NCBI RefSeq assembly: GCF_932526225.1 | Contig: NC_064036.1 | Coordinates: 994,001 to 1,054,000 of the forward strand | Length of the DNA stretch: 60,000 bases | Reading direction: 5' to 3' | Source of the DNA: Nematostella vectensis | Taxonomy: Eukaryota > Cnidaria > Anthozoa > Actiniaria > Edwardsiidae | Shown: positions 1-14,000 of the stretch, piece by piece | Numbering within the stretch: the stretch's first letter is position 1 | Layout: each line of letters opens with the position of its first letter | Notes under the pieces: generated by a model | Told to the model about the DNA's origin: nothing | The model's input: only the letters and a program-made list of their open reading frames with translations | Database searches by the model: none | Translations under genes and position numbers: made by a program

Positions 1-376
1 ACCTATTTAACAAGAGAAATAGATGTAATCAAGGTGTTGGGCAAGGAGATGTTCCTATGACATTTAATCTTTGTGTCAAGAAAATAAGGTGACGCGAAAA
101 TTGGGACGCGCGAGAGGACGCACAAATACTCTGGATAAAATCGTTCATTTTTGTCTGAATTAAATTTGTCTATGTTTTAGTTTGATTTCACATACTATTC
201 AATATCAGCATTTCAAAATTAAGGCATTTTGACGTCGCGAAAATGTAGTGTACATATATGATGATGAACCATCTCAGCGTGAGACCGTGAGTCATGTTTT
301 CTCCACTGTATTGGCTCATAGCTTGAATTTACCGGAGAAAAAAAATGCATACATCAAAGTGCGCGGTAGTAGAGGT

Positions 377-416
377 CATGATGATGACGACGACAACGAT
401 GATGACAACAGAAATG
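377..416. repeat. GAT/GAC trinucleotide-rich tract
   Basis: A short run of gat, gac and aac triplets in the p190RhoGAP intron left of exon 519-442. It creates an apparent Asp-rich reading frame on the plus strand, which I do not regard as a gene. Confidence 0.7.
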
Positions 417-441
417 ATTATAGAACAAGGTATATACTCAC

Positions 442-2011
442 TTTCATCGAAACTGTTTTGAATTGTGCGAATGTCCTCGATTTTTCCGCTCTTGCGGTAT
501 ATCCCCTCAATCTGCATCCCTATCATTACACAAAACAAAATCACATGAGGCATAAGAGCGAGTCTACAGTCAGGACAATAACCTGAATACGGTTAAAGGG
601 GGAATGTCAAATACGAATACCATCTACACTTACCTTCAGCTTCCACGAAATACCATCTACACTTACCCTCAGCCTACATGAAATACTATCTACACTTACC
701 CTCAGCCTCCGTGAAATACCATCTACACTTACCCTCAGCCTCCATGAAATACCATCTACACTTACCCTCAGCCCTCACGAAATACCATCTACACTTACCC
801 CCAGCCTCCACGAAATACCATCTACACTTACCCCCAGCCTCCACGAAATACCATCTACACTTACCCCCAGCCCCCACGAAATACCATCTACACTTACCCC
901 CAGCCTCCACGAAATACCATCTACACTTACCCTCAGCCCCCACGAAATACCATCTACACTTACCCCCAGCCCCCACGAAATACCATCTACACTTACCCCC
1001 AGCCTCCACGAAATACCATATACACTTACCCTCAGCCCCCACGAAATACCATCTACACTTACCCCCAGCCTCCATGAAATACCATCTACACTTACCCCCA
1101 GCCTCCACGAAATACCATCTACACTTACCCTCAGCCTCCACAAAATACCATCAACACTTACCCCCAGCCCCCACGAAATACCATCTACACTTACCCTCAG
1201 CCTCCACGAAACACCATCTACACTTACCCTCAGCCCTCACGAAATACCATCTACACTTACCCCCAGCCTCCACGAAATACCATCTACACTTACCCCCAGC
1301 CCCCACGAAATACCATCTACACTTACCCCCAGCCTCCACGAAATACCATCTACACTTACCCTCAGCCCCCACGAAATACCATCTACACTTACCCCCAGCC
1401 CCCACGAAATACCATCTACACTTACCCCCAGCCTCCACGAAATACCATATACACTTACCCTCAGCCCCCACGAAATACCATCTACACTTACCCCCAGCCT
1501 CCATGAAATACCATCTACACTTACCCCCAGCCTCCACGAAATACCATCTACACTTACCCTCAGCCTCCACAAAATACCATCAACACTTACCCCCAGCCCC
1601 CACGAAATACCATCTACACTTACCCTCAGCCTCCACGAAACACCATCTACACTTACCCTCAGCCCCCACGAAATACCATCTACACTTTCCCTCAGCCTCC
1701 ACGAAATACCATCTACACTTACCCTCGGCCTCCACGAAATACCATCTACACTCACCCTCAGCTTCCACGAAGTCGATGCACTTCTCCACGAACAAGGGTA
1801 CGAGTTTTCCCTGATCGCAGAGCTCTTGCAGTGAGCGGCCGAAGTAAGCCCCCGGGGCAGTTTTCGCTTTCTTCTTCTTCTCTCTTGACATGGATCTTTT
1901 CCGCTTTTCTTTCTCGAGCTTTTTTAACCGTCTCTCCGTCTCCAGGAGGATTTTTTCTTCGCGCTTCTTCTGTTTTGCAGCTTCGCGAAGTTGCTTCTTG
2001 GAAAGTGAATC
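442..2011 (-). CDS. ARHGAP35: p190RhoGAP exons 14-15: polybasic region and start of RhoGAP domain
   Basis: Exon 2011-1756 begins with a Lys/Arg/Glu helix (KKREEKILLETERRLKKLEK) ending in the basic run SREKKKKAK; in vertebrates this polybasic stretch binds acidic lipids and sets GAP specificity. It then enters the GAP domain: GAYFGRSLQELCDQGKLVPL and FVEKCIDFVEAEG, close to vertebrate YFGMPLQDL and FVEKCVEFIEDTG. Exon 519-442 supplies IEGIYRKSGK, containing the predicted catalytic arginine finger (R of YRKSG). The remaining GAP exons are left of the window; I found none in 1-441. Confidence 0.93.
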
Positions 2012-5000
2012 CTAGAAAAATAAGTCATCATTATTGTTGTTACAAATACAACCCGGGGTCGTACCAGGGAATCGCGATCCGCAGGTATTTTCGAGGAATG
2101 CTCTAAAACCTGTCGATAAGAGTTAGTCCAAACATGCTCTGGCACATCCCAAACTACTTCATGACATTTAGAGTGCAACGCGCAATAAAGTTGCCACAAA
2201 GACAATGTTTTAAGAAAGAACTAGGGCGAACTAAGGCGAGAACGTTACTTTTGGATTGACACGAACGTCATATTTAGAACTTTTCTGTCATGTTCTTATT
2301 TGCACTGAACTGTTCCTTTTAAACGCTGACTGATGAAGTTTACGTCATCAGATACTAAAGTTCTCATATCTTTTTTTTTTGCTAATTCTAAAACTGTCAA
2401 GATGGCCACGGTAGCGTGCGTCGCATTGCATACGGGTGCATACGAGTTTGCATGCGAAACGTGCTTTAAAGGGAGAGCCACTTATCGAGCTACTCGTGCG
2501 TTTTACGTGCGTTAAGAGGACGAGGGGTGAAGAGTGAACGATGTATGCTTACGTTTTTATTTCTAGTGAGACTACTGGACGGCGAGCCGACATCTTCCTC
2601 AGTCTCCTGCCACAGTGCACAGAGTACAGTGAACACATGATACATCACGAGTGGTGCACGTGCACAGAGTACAGTGAACACATGATACATCACGAGTGGT
2701 GCACGTGCACAGAGTACAGTGAACACATGATACATCACGAGTGGTGCACGTGCACAGAGTACAGTGAACACATGATACATCACGAGTGGTGCACGTGCAC
2801 AGAGTACAGTGAACACATGATACATCACGAGTGGTGCACGTGCACAGAGTACAGTGAACACATGATACATCACGAGTGGTGCACGTGCACAGAGTACAGT
2901 GAACACATGATACATCACGAGTGGTGCACGTGCACAGAGTACAGTGAACACATGATACATCACGAGTGGTGCACGTGCACAGAGTACAGTGAACACATGA
3001 TACATCACGAGTGGTGCACGTGCACAGAGTACAGTGAACACATGATACATCACGAGTGGTGCACGTGCACAGAGTACAGTGAACACATGATACATCACGA
3101 GTGGTGCACGTGCACAGAGTACAGTGAACACATGATACATCACGAGTGGTGCACGTGCACAGAGTACAGTGAACACATGGTACATCACGTGTGGTGCACG
3201 TGCACAGAGTACAGTGAACACATGGTACATCACGTGTGGTGCACGTGCACAGAGTACAGTGAACACATGGTACATCACGTGTGGTGCACGTGCACAGAGT
3301 ACAGTGAACACATGGTACATCACGAGTGGTGCACGTGCACAGAGTACAGTGAACACATGGTACATCACGTGTGGTGCACGTGCACAGAGTACAGTGAACA
3401 CATGGTACATCACGTGTGGTGCACGTGCACAGTCACATGCACCTGGGTCACGGACAAGGGCAAAGGGATTCTAGCGCATACATCACTGGACACATGCACA
3501 GGTCACGCAACAAAGCACGTGCAAATAGTCGAGACGTATGGTCACAAATGTATAAACCACGTGCAAATGTCAAGAGTATACGTTGTGAGACTAGTGCTGA
3601 GAACATAGTATAGTCTGACGATACAAACAGGATACAGACAGTACGTTGCATGGCAACACGGCAAAACGCCATGAAAGGTGGTTTGCTAAGAATCCTTGCT
3701 CACCTCTTCCGTGTCGTTAAGGTCGTTTCTCGGAGGGACAAGTAGTCGGTCAGCCTATAACAGGACGACAGTCATTAGACACGAGGACACGAGTACACGA
3801 ACAAAGTACACCTTTCTTTACTTATTTTAACGTTTTTAATTTTAAATTAGTTTTTTGCAAAATCGAAGCTCTCTCATCACATCTAATCTTCAGGCAGCTT
3901 GTACAAAGACAAAAACAAAGCAAAATCAATTCAAACTGATTATCCTGTCAGCATAGTCCCTCCCCCCCCTCCGTCTTTCTAGCAGATAACCTAACCTAGT
4001 CATGTCTCGGTTGTTTTGATTGGGCTTTGCCACCCCCCGAGATGTGCTGGGAGAGATTGTAAAGAGGCACTCGCACGTTGTAGAAATAAACGCGAGAAAA
4101 TACGACAACACGATGTAAAATCGTCTACTTTACGATAAACTCATTGTCCGAATAAAGACATTTCATTCAAAGTTTGTAGTTTCTATGAATTTTCAAGCTA
4201 TGAATATGAATAAACGCAGACCATGTACATAACCTAGCACATTTTCCATTCCGTTTCCTTCAATTAATGACATGAACATTCCCCAATATCGTATTAATAG
4301 GACAGACCAAAGATCATTCAAAACACTAGTCAAAAGACGACGTAAAATCGTCTACTTCAACAAAGCGCGAGTGTTCCTGTAAATGTAGCGAAAGAAAGAA
4401 ACAAGTAGCGCACCGCGGCGAGTCCTCCCGAGTACCACGTGGGTCCGGCACTCACGTTGTTTTTCACCGGGTACTTGTTCAGATTCTTCTTCTTGTTCTC
4501 CAGGCTGCTAGTGTCCGATGACTCCTCGTTCGAGTCCACGGTCATGGGCAGCGTGCGGCTCTTATCTAGACAAACAAGGTAGAGTAAGTCAGATGGCGAA
4601 GAAGGAATTTTTTTGGGGGGGAGGTGGTAATGGGGTGATATCTCGTGAAAATGTGTAGTTCTTGAATAAGGGGGTAGGGGAGGGGGTTGTCCTTTTCGAA
4701 CCCCCTTGGTGCATTGGGTGTGTGGACACCTCGTTAACACGGACAGTATGACACCTCGTTAACACGGACAGTATGACACCTCGTTAGCACGGACAGTATG
4801 ACAACTCGTTAACACGGACAGTATGACAACTCGTTAACACGGACAGTATGACACCTCGTTAGCACGGCTAGTCTGACACCTCGTTAGCACGGACAGTGTG
4901 ATACCTCGTCAGCACGGACAGTGTGACACCTCGTTAACACGGACAGTGTGACACCTCGTTAGCAAGGACAGTGTGACACCTCGTTAGCAAGGACAGTATG

Positions 5001-8000
5001 ACATCTCGTTAGCACGGACAGTGTGACACCTCGTTAGCACGGACAGTATGACACCTCGTTAACACGGACAGTATAACACCTCGTTAACACGGACAGTACG
5101 ACACCTCGTTAGGACGGACAGTACGACATCTCGTTAGCACGGACAGTATGACACCTCGTTAGCACGGACAGTATGACACCTCGTTAGCACGGACAGTATG
5201 ACACCTCGTTAACACGGACAGTATGACACCTCGTTAACACGGACAGTATGACACCTCGTTAGCACGGACAGTATGACACCTCGTTAGCACGGACAGTATG
5301 ACACCTCGTTAGCACGGACAGTATGACACCTCGTTAGCACGGACAGTATGACATCTCGTTAGCACGCACAGTATGACATCTCGTTAGCACGGACAGTATG
5401 ACACCTCGTTAGCACGGACAGTTATCCCGTAAAAAAGAATGTTCTATACATCCCCTGATTTTTTGGAAATGTAATCGGTTAAAAAAATGGCTTCGCTAGA
5501 AGGCACTTCTCTAGAAACGGTAGTAAAGCTATGAGTAAATATCCACAGTTCGATAACCAGATCTTCCTAAACGCATACTTACTTTTCTTAGATTTTGCTT
5601 TCGACTTCAGACTGGGTTCCGGTGTTGCGGCAGGAGTTGAGTTCCGGAATCTACCCGGAGACAAGCCTCGTTTGCTTCTCGGCCGTCGGAAGGGCCCGAG
5701 TTTCGATCGATTGCGGTCTTCTTTTCGTGAGAGGGAATCCTCGTCACCAGTTCCGCCGTCCGAGTTGTTACCATCTTGCTTGGAATGGTTGAAACGAGGT
5801 CGCCGGAATCCGAACACGTCTGTAAATTACAAGCCACTGTGTTAATACTTCATTCTCTGCTCAGGAAAGGAAAAATTTCCGAGAATGTAGCCGGGTTAAT
5901 TTTTTTTGCAGCCGCAGCCGAAGCATTTTCAAAGTGTCCACCTGTTTTTTAACAGTATACAGTAAAACTCGCATATAAACAGGACCAGTTTGGAAAAATA
6001 ATCCGTACATAAACCTTTTACGTGAGGTAATTATATAGGAAATACAAATCCTTCTATAAAGTTTTAGTTCAGTTTCCGTGAAATAAATTCGTACCTCGCC
6101 TGGTGATGCGCTCCGTACCTCGCCTAGTGATGCGCTCCAGCGTGCTAAGCTCCTCGGCCGAGTGGGCAGATCTCAGGGAGTTCTTCTTCCTGACCATCAT
6201 GTTCGCCTTCTTGTTGTTCTTGGTCGGGTGGAGCGACGCTGCCTGAGCCATGTTGGAGGTACTGTCGTCTTGCACATGCGCATAAGCCGGATCCTCATCG
6301 TCCTACGAATCACACCACAAGGTTAACACAAGCAGGGAGAACGCGTCCAACCACCGTACCCGTTACACACACTCTACGCGTCCAGCCACCGTACTCGTTA
6401 TATACACTCTACGCGTCCAACCACCGTACCCGTTATATGCACTCTACCCGCCCAACCACCGTACTCGCTATATGCACTCTACGTGTCCAACCACCGTACC
6501 CGTTATATACACTCTACGCGTCCAACCACCGTACCCGTTATATGCACTCTACCCGCCCAACCACCGTACTCGCTATATGCACTCTACGCGTCCAACCACC
6601 GTACCCGTTATATACACTCTACCCGCCCAACCACCGTACTCGCTATATGCACTCTACGCGTCCAACCACCGTACCCGTTATATACACTCTACGCGCTCAA
6701 CCACCGTACTCGCTATATGCACTCTACGTGTCCAACCACCGTACTCGCTATATGCACTCTACGTGTCCAACCACCGTACCCGTTATATGCACTCTACCCG
6801 CCCAACCACCGTACTCGCTATATGCACTCTACGCGTCCAACCACCGTACCCGTTATATACACTCTACGCGTCCAACCACCGTACCCGTTATATGCACTCT
6901 ACGCGTCCAACCACCGTACCCGTTATATACACTCTACGCGTCCAACAGCCGTACCCGTTATATACACTCTACGCGCCCAACCACCGAACTCGCTATATGC
7001 ACTCTACGTGTCGAACCACCGTACCCGTTATATACACTATACGCGTCCAACCACCGTACCCGTTATATACACTCTACGCGTCCAACCACCGTTCCCCTTA
7101 TATACTCTCTACGCGTCCAACCACCGTTCCCCTTATATACACTCTACGTGTCCAACCACCGTACTCGCTATATGCACTCTACGTGTCCAACCACCGTACC
7201 CCTTATATACACTCTACGCGTCCAACCACCGTACCCGTTATATGCACTCTACGCGTCCAACCACCGTACTCGCTATATGCACTCTACGTGTCCAACCACC
7301 GTACCCGTTATATACACTCTACGCGCCCAACCACCGTACTCGCTATATGCACTCTACGTGTCCAACCACCGTACTCGCTATATGCACTCTACGTGTCCAA
7401 CCACCGTACTCGCTATATGCACTCTACGCGTCCAACCACCGTACATGTTATATACAGTACACTCTACGCGTCCAACCACCGTACTCGCTATATGCACTCT
7501 ACGTGTCCAACCACCGTACTCGCTATATGCACTCTACGTGTCCAACCACCGTACTCGCTATATGCACTCTACGTGTCCAACCACCGTACTCGCTATATAC
7601 ACTCTACGCGTCCAACCACCGTACATGTTATATACAGTACACTCTACGCGTCCAACCACCGTACCCGTTATATACACTCTACGCGTCCAACCACCGTACT
7701 CGCTATATGCACTCTACGTGTCCAACCACCGTACTCGCTATATGCACTCTACGTGTCCAACCACCGTACATGTTATATACACTCTACGCGTCCAACCACC
7801 GTACCCGTTATATACACTCTACGCGCCCAACCACCGTACTCGCTATATGCACTCTACGTGTCCAACCACCGTACTCGCTATATGCACTCTACGTGTCCAA
7901 CCACCGTACTCGCTATATACACTCTACGTGTCCAACCACCGTACATGTTATATACAGTACACTCTACGCGTCCAACCACCGTACCCGTTATATACACTCT

Positions 8001-11000
8001 ACGCGTCCAACCACCGTTCCCCTTATATACTCTCTACGCGTCCAACCACCGTTCCCCTTATATACACTCTACGCGTCCAACCTCCGTACCCGTTATATAC
8101 ACTCTACGCGTCCAACCGCCGTACCCGTTATATACACCCTACGCGTCCAACCACCGTACCCGTTATATACACTCTACGCGTCCAACAGCCGTACCCGTTA
8201 TATACACTCTACGCGCCCAACCACCGTACTCGCTATATGCACTCTACGTGTCGAACCACCGTACCCGTTATATACACTATACGCGTCCAACCACCGTACC
8301 CGTTATATACACTCTACGCGTCCAACCACCGTTCCCCTTATATACTCTCTACGCGTCCAACCACCGTTCCCCTCATATACACTCTACGCGTCCAACCTCC
8401 GTACCCGTTATATGCAATATGCTGATCCCATAACACGAGAGTGGTACTATAGCTACAGTTTGTACCTCGTAGAGACATTGTATGTAAGACAAATCTAGTC
8501 ATTCTCCAAACGGCTTGTTGCGCGCAATCAAAACCATGCAAATTATTTCTGATTCTGTCAAAGGTTATACGAATATTTCGGCCCTAATTAAAAATCTGTC
8601 ATGACTTCATTGCAGTTGTCATTTTATTGAAAAAAAAATCATCGTTCAGAAAACAAATAGTGCACCTAACAGATGTGCGAGCATTGCGGTACTCCACTAT
8701 TCGACAGTCACCTACCTCTTGCTGTGCGAGTGGCGCCTTCCTGTTCTGCCGGTACACGAGGTCAGGTACGGAGTTCCTATGCTCTCGAGTCTTAGTCCTT
8801 CTCACCCACACCTCTTGCTGCTGCTTTTCGTCGAACATTTTGATCTTATCGCGCACGCGCAAGGCGTATGGATCCTCATGGTCTTCAAAGGAGAACACCT
8901 TGGGGGTGCCATTGGGCTGGGTACGCGCCTCCTCGTACACCCGCTCCCTGTATCTCTGATCGAGCTCTGAGGGAATGGTGGAGTAACCCGGGTCGTTGCT
9001 CTGTAGCGTGTCTACGCCCGAGTCGTTGGGCATGTAGCCAAAGTCCTCGTCGAGGTTGTACATACGGTGCGGTAAGGGCGGCGGAGTGTGTCCGCGAGAG
9101 TCCCCGCTGATCAGTACAGCAGGCGCAAGATTTTTGTTCGCGTACAGCGAGTTCTCGATTAAGTTCACCTCGCTTTCGTTCATTGCGTTGACGTCCCCGC
9201 CGCCGGCGCTACCAGACCGCTGGTTCATCTTTTTCTTGGTTTTGTCGATACGCGCGTATAAGCCCTCGTTGCGCTCCTCGTCACTCAGGACGCCGCCCAG
9301 CTCGCGCTTCTCCCACTCGTCCGTGATATTCAGGGGCGTCTTGGGGCCGTTAGCGTCTTTTTGGTTATGATTAGTGAAGAGCGCGTTTGGCGTGGACGTC
9401 AAGTGTTCGCCTTCCCGGAGTTGCTTCCCCGTGAACTCGGCGTACGGAGACGCGTCGTCCAGGTTCCCTGTTGACAGGCGGTGCTTGGTTCTGGGCGAGA
9501 CGGCGAGGTGCTCGCTCACGCTGCGCGGACGGTGCGACTCGGACCGCTTCACCGGCTTGTTGGGGATCTCGGGGAGCGGGTCATGGCGACTCCGCCGCTT
9601 GAAATCCTGTTTGCGCTCATATCGCTTCTGCTGTTCTGTGATGAATTTGGCGTACGCTGACTCGCTCTCTCCCTTCTTGTTCCATACGCGGTTAAAAAAC
9701 GAAGCAAACAACCCACCTTGAAAAAACAATTCCTTAATACTTGATATGTCTGGCAAAGAGAGAAGCGTGTTTTTACAAACTTCTTGTGTCAACCAGGAAC
9801 CGTGTGGGACCATTCAAGACATATCTACATATGGTTATCTTCTCAATCAGGCCCTACAAGGTCTAAATAATTTTTGTTATTTCCTCTTTCTTTCACGGCC
9901 ATTTTTCTAATGCGAATTCAAGAAAATCACCAATTGTCTTTTTGTTTTTCAACCACGAAAGATTTGTATGAAACAGAAAATCTCAGGGAGGGAGGGAGGG
10001 TGTTCCCTGCCCTTCCAAAGAACAACAAGAGTTCATACCTTGGTTCTGTAAGCGAGGTGAAGTTGTTTGGAACTTGGCGCATAGCTTACTCGCAAGGTTG
10101 ACGCCCTCAGCTAGCAAGGAAACGGGCACGTCATTGCTGTGAAACACAACGCTTGCACCAGAGGCACTGCCGGTCATCGCAAGCACTTGGATGGGCACGT
10201 GCGCAATAGACGACGCGAACGCACTGCAACAAGTACACAACAGTTAGCAACAAGTACATAACAGTTAGTAATGATATTAGTCCTACAGCCCTATAGCCAC
10301 CTACTGTGGTGAAATACATGGGTAAATCCTGGCATACTTATTATCTAATTCTACATGCCCAAACTACTGTGGGGAATTACCTTAGTGTCTCCAGGGATGC
10401 CTTCCTGATGGCGGAGTAGACTAGGATGTAGCCATGGAACATTTGGTAATTCAAGCTATATGCACCTGGAATGCAATGGTATAAACGATATAACACGACT
10501 GCTTATCAATTTGCTATTACCTTGACTAGATGTTAAAATTTGATAGCCCTACAACCTGAAAAGTGTGTATCTAAGTAGAACTGCCCACAAACAAAAATGT
10601 TCAAATACAGTCAGCTCTCCCGTAACAAGCTTCCAACAGAAGTACTTATCGCTTACAAAATAAAACGTTTTGCTGAGAAAACAATGGACACGCTGTTTGA
10701 AAGCTGATATTTACATTTTCATCATATGATGACCAGCAAAATAAATGATACTGAAATGCAAATTTAAATTGACAAGAGAGTGATTATGTCTAATAACTTA
10801 TAAAGGAAGATTATTTTTTTATAATCTTCGAAGGGCTTCATGTCGCATTATAAAATAAAATGCTTATGCAAACATAATTTAACTGGAAAACAAAACAGGT
10901 AATTCAAAAGGAAAAGTTCTACTTACGGTGATAGGAGGTAAGAGTTATCTGGACTCTTCTCTTTTCAAAGCCCACGAAGGTCTCAAGTATGATGGTATCA

Positions 11001-14000
11001 GGGCTTGTCGGGCTACGCCAGCATGATTGGTGATGCAGCAAAGGGCCAAAGATGAGCTCCACAGGGTAAGGGTCACCACACATGGCACAAAGCATTATCC
11101 TAGGGAAACACCATATGCATTTGAACCAACACGTTCACAACCGAGGGGAAGGGGTCACCACACATGGCACAAAGCATTATCCTAGGGAAACACCACATGC
11201 ATTTAAACCAACACGTTCACAACCGAGGGGAAGGGGTCACCACACATGGAACAAAGCATTATCCTAGGGGAACACCATATGCATTTAAACCAACACGTTC
11301 ACAACCGAGGGGAAGGGGTCACCACACATGGCACAAAGCATTACCCTAGGGGAACACCATATGCATTTAAACCAACACGTTCACAACCGAGGGGAAGGGG
11401 TCACCACACATGGCACAAAGCATTATCCTAGGGAAACACCACATGCATTTAAACCAACACGTTCACAACCGAGGGGAAGGGGTCACCACACATGGAACAA
11501 AGCATTATCCTAGGGGAACACCATATGCATTTAAACCAACACGTTCACAACCGAGGGGAAGGGGTCACCACACATGGCACAAAGCATTACCCTAGGGGAA
11601 CACCATATGCATTTAAACCAACACGTTCACAACCGAGGGGAAGGGGTCACCACACATGGCACAAAGCATTATCCTAGGGGAACACCATATGCATTTGAAC
11701 CAACACGTTCACAACCGAGGGGAAGGGGTCACCACACATGGCACAAAGCATTATCCTAGGGAAACACCATATGCATTTAAACCAACACGTTCACAACCGA
11801 GGGGAAGGGGTCACCACACATGGCACAAAGCTTTATCCTAGGGGAACACCATATGCATTTAAACCAACACGTTCACAACCGAGGGGAAGGGGTCACCACA
11901 CATGGCACAATGCTAGACCCAAGGGGAACACCATATGCATTTAAACCAACACGTTCACAACCGAGGGGAAGGGGTCACCACACATGGCACAAAGCATTAT
12001 CCTAGGGGAAAACCATATGCATTTGAACCAACACGTTCACAACCGAGGGGAAGGGGTCACCACACATGGCACAATGCTAGACCCAAGGGGAACACCACAT
12101 GCATTTAAACCAACACGTTCACAACCGAGGGGAAGGGGTCACCACACATGGCACAAAGCATTATCCTAGGGAAACACCATATGCATTTGAACCAACACGT
12201 TCACAACCGAGGGGAAGGGGTCACCACACATGGCACAAAGCATTACCCTAGGGGAACACCATATGCATTTGAACCAACACGTTCACAACCGAGGGGAAGG
12301 GGTCACCACACATGGCACAAAGCATTATCCTAGGGAAACACCATATGCATTTAAACCAACACGTTCACAACCGAGGGGAAGGGGTCACCACACATGGCAC
12401 AAAGCATTATCCTAGGGAAACACCATATGCATTTGAACCAACACGTTCACAACCGAGGGGAAGGGGTCACCACACATGGCACAAAGCATTACCCTAGGGG
12501 AACACCATATGCATTTAAACCAACACGTTCACAACCGAGGGGAAGGGGTCACCACACATGGCACAAAGCATTATCCTAGGGGAACACCATATGCATTTAA
12601 ACCAACACGTTTACAACCGAGGGGAAGGGGTCACCACACATGGAACAAATATTATCCTAGGGGAACACCATATGCATTTGAACCAACACGTTCACAACCG
12701 AGGGGAAGGGGTCACCACACATGGCACAAAGCATTATCCTAGGGGAACACCATATGCATTTAAACCAACACGTTCACAACCGAGGGGAAGGGGTCACCAC
12801 ACATGGCACAAAGCATTATCCTAGGGAAACACCATATGCATTTAAACCAACACGTTCACAACCGAGGGGAAGGGGTCACCACACATGGCACAAAGCATTA
12901 TCCTAGGGAAACACCATATGCATTTAAACCAACACGTTCACAACCGAGGGGAAGGGGTCACCACACATGGCACAAAGCATTATCCTAGGGAAACACCATA
13001 TGCATTTAAACCAACACGTTCACAACCGAGGGGAAGGGGTCACCACACATGGCACAAAGCATTATCCTAGGGGAACACCACATGCATTTAAACCAACAGG
13101 TTCACAATCGAGGGGAAGGGGTCACCACACATGGCACAAAGCATTACCCTAGGGGAACACCATATGCATTTAAACCAACACGTTCACAACCGAGGGGAAG
13201 GGGTCACCACACATGGCACAAAGCATTATCCTAGGGGAACACCATATGCATTTAAACCAACACGTTCACAACCGAGGGGAAGGGGTCACCACACATGGCA
13301 CAAAGCATTATCCTAGGGAAACACCATATGCATTTAAACCAACACGTTCACAACCGAGGGAAAGGGGTCACCACACATGGCACAAAGCATTATCCTAGGG
13401 GAACACCACATGCATTTAAACCAACAGGTTCACAATCGAGGGAAAGGGGTCACCACACATGGCACAAAGCATTACCCTAGGGGAACACCATATGCATTTA
13501 AACCAACACGTTCACAACCGAGGGGAAGGGGTCACCACACATGGCACAAAGCATTATCCTAGGGAAACACCATATGCATTTAAACCAACACGTTCACAAC
13601 CGAGGGAAAGGGGTCACCACACATGGCACAAAGCATTATCCTAGAGGAACACCATATGCATTTAAACCAACACGTTCACAACCGAGGGGAAGGGGTCACC
13701 ACACATGGCACAAAGCATTATCCTAGGGGAACACCATATGCATTTAAACCAACATGTTCACAACTGAGGGGAAGGGGTCACCACACATGGCACAAAGCTT
13801 TATCCTAGGGGAACACCATATGCATTTGAACCAACACGTTCACAACCGAGGGGAAGGGGTCACCACACATGGCACAATGCTAGACCCAAGGGGAACACCA
13901 TATGCATTTAAACCAACACGTTCACAACCGAGGGGAAGGGGTCACCACACATGGCACAAAGCATTATCCTAGGGGGAACACCATATGCATTTAAACCAAC

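Noticed and set aside
248-586. Asp-rich 112-codon plus-strand frame
   Set aside because: Driven by the gat/gac tract; the real exon here is on the minus strand at 519-442.
678-1814. 378-codon plus-strand frame of KYHLHLPPAST repeats
   Set aside because: It is the intronic 33-bp minisatellite of p190RhoGAP read on the other strand; the unit is a codon multiple, so all such frames stay open.
2490-3608. Cys/His-rich repeat proteins on both strands
   Set aside because: Product of the 45-bp array (15 codons per unit); no start context, splice structure or non-repeat coding sequence. Only the 54-base exon at its edge is kept.
6437-8498. Three overlapping frames of 650-670 codons
   Set aside because: Stop-free 35-bp satellite; identical content in all frames is not expected of coding sequence.
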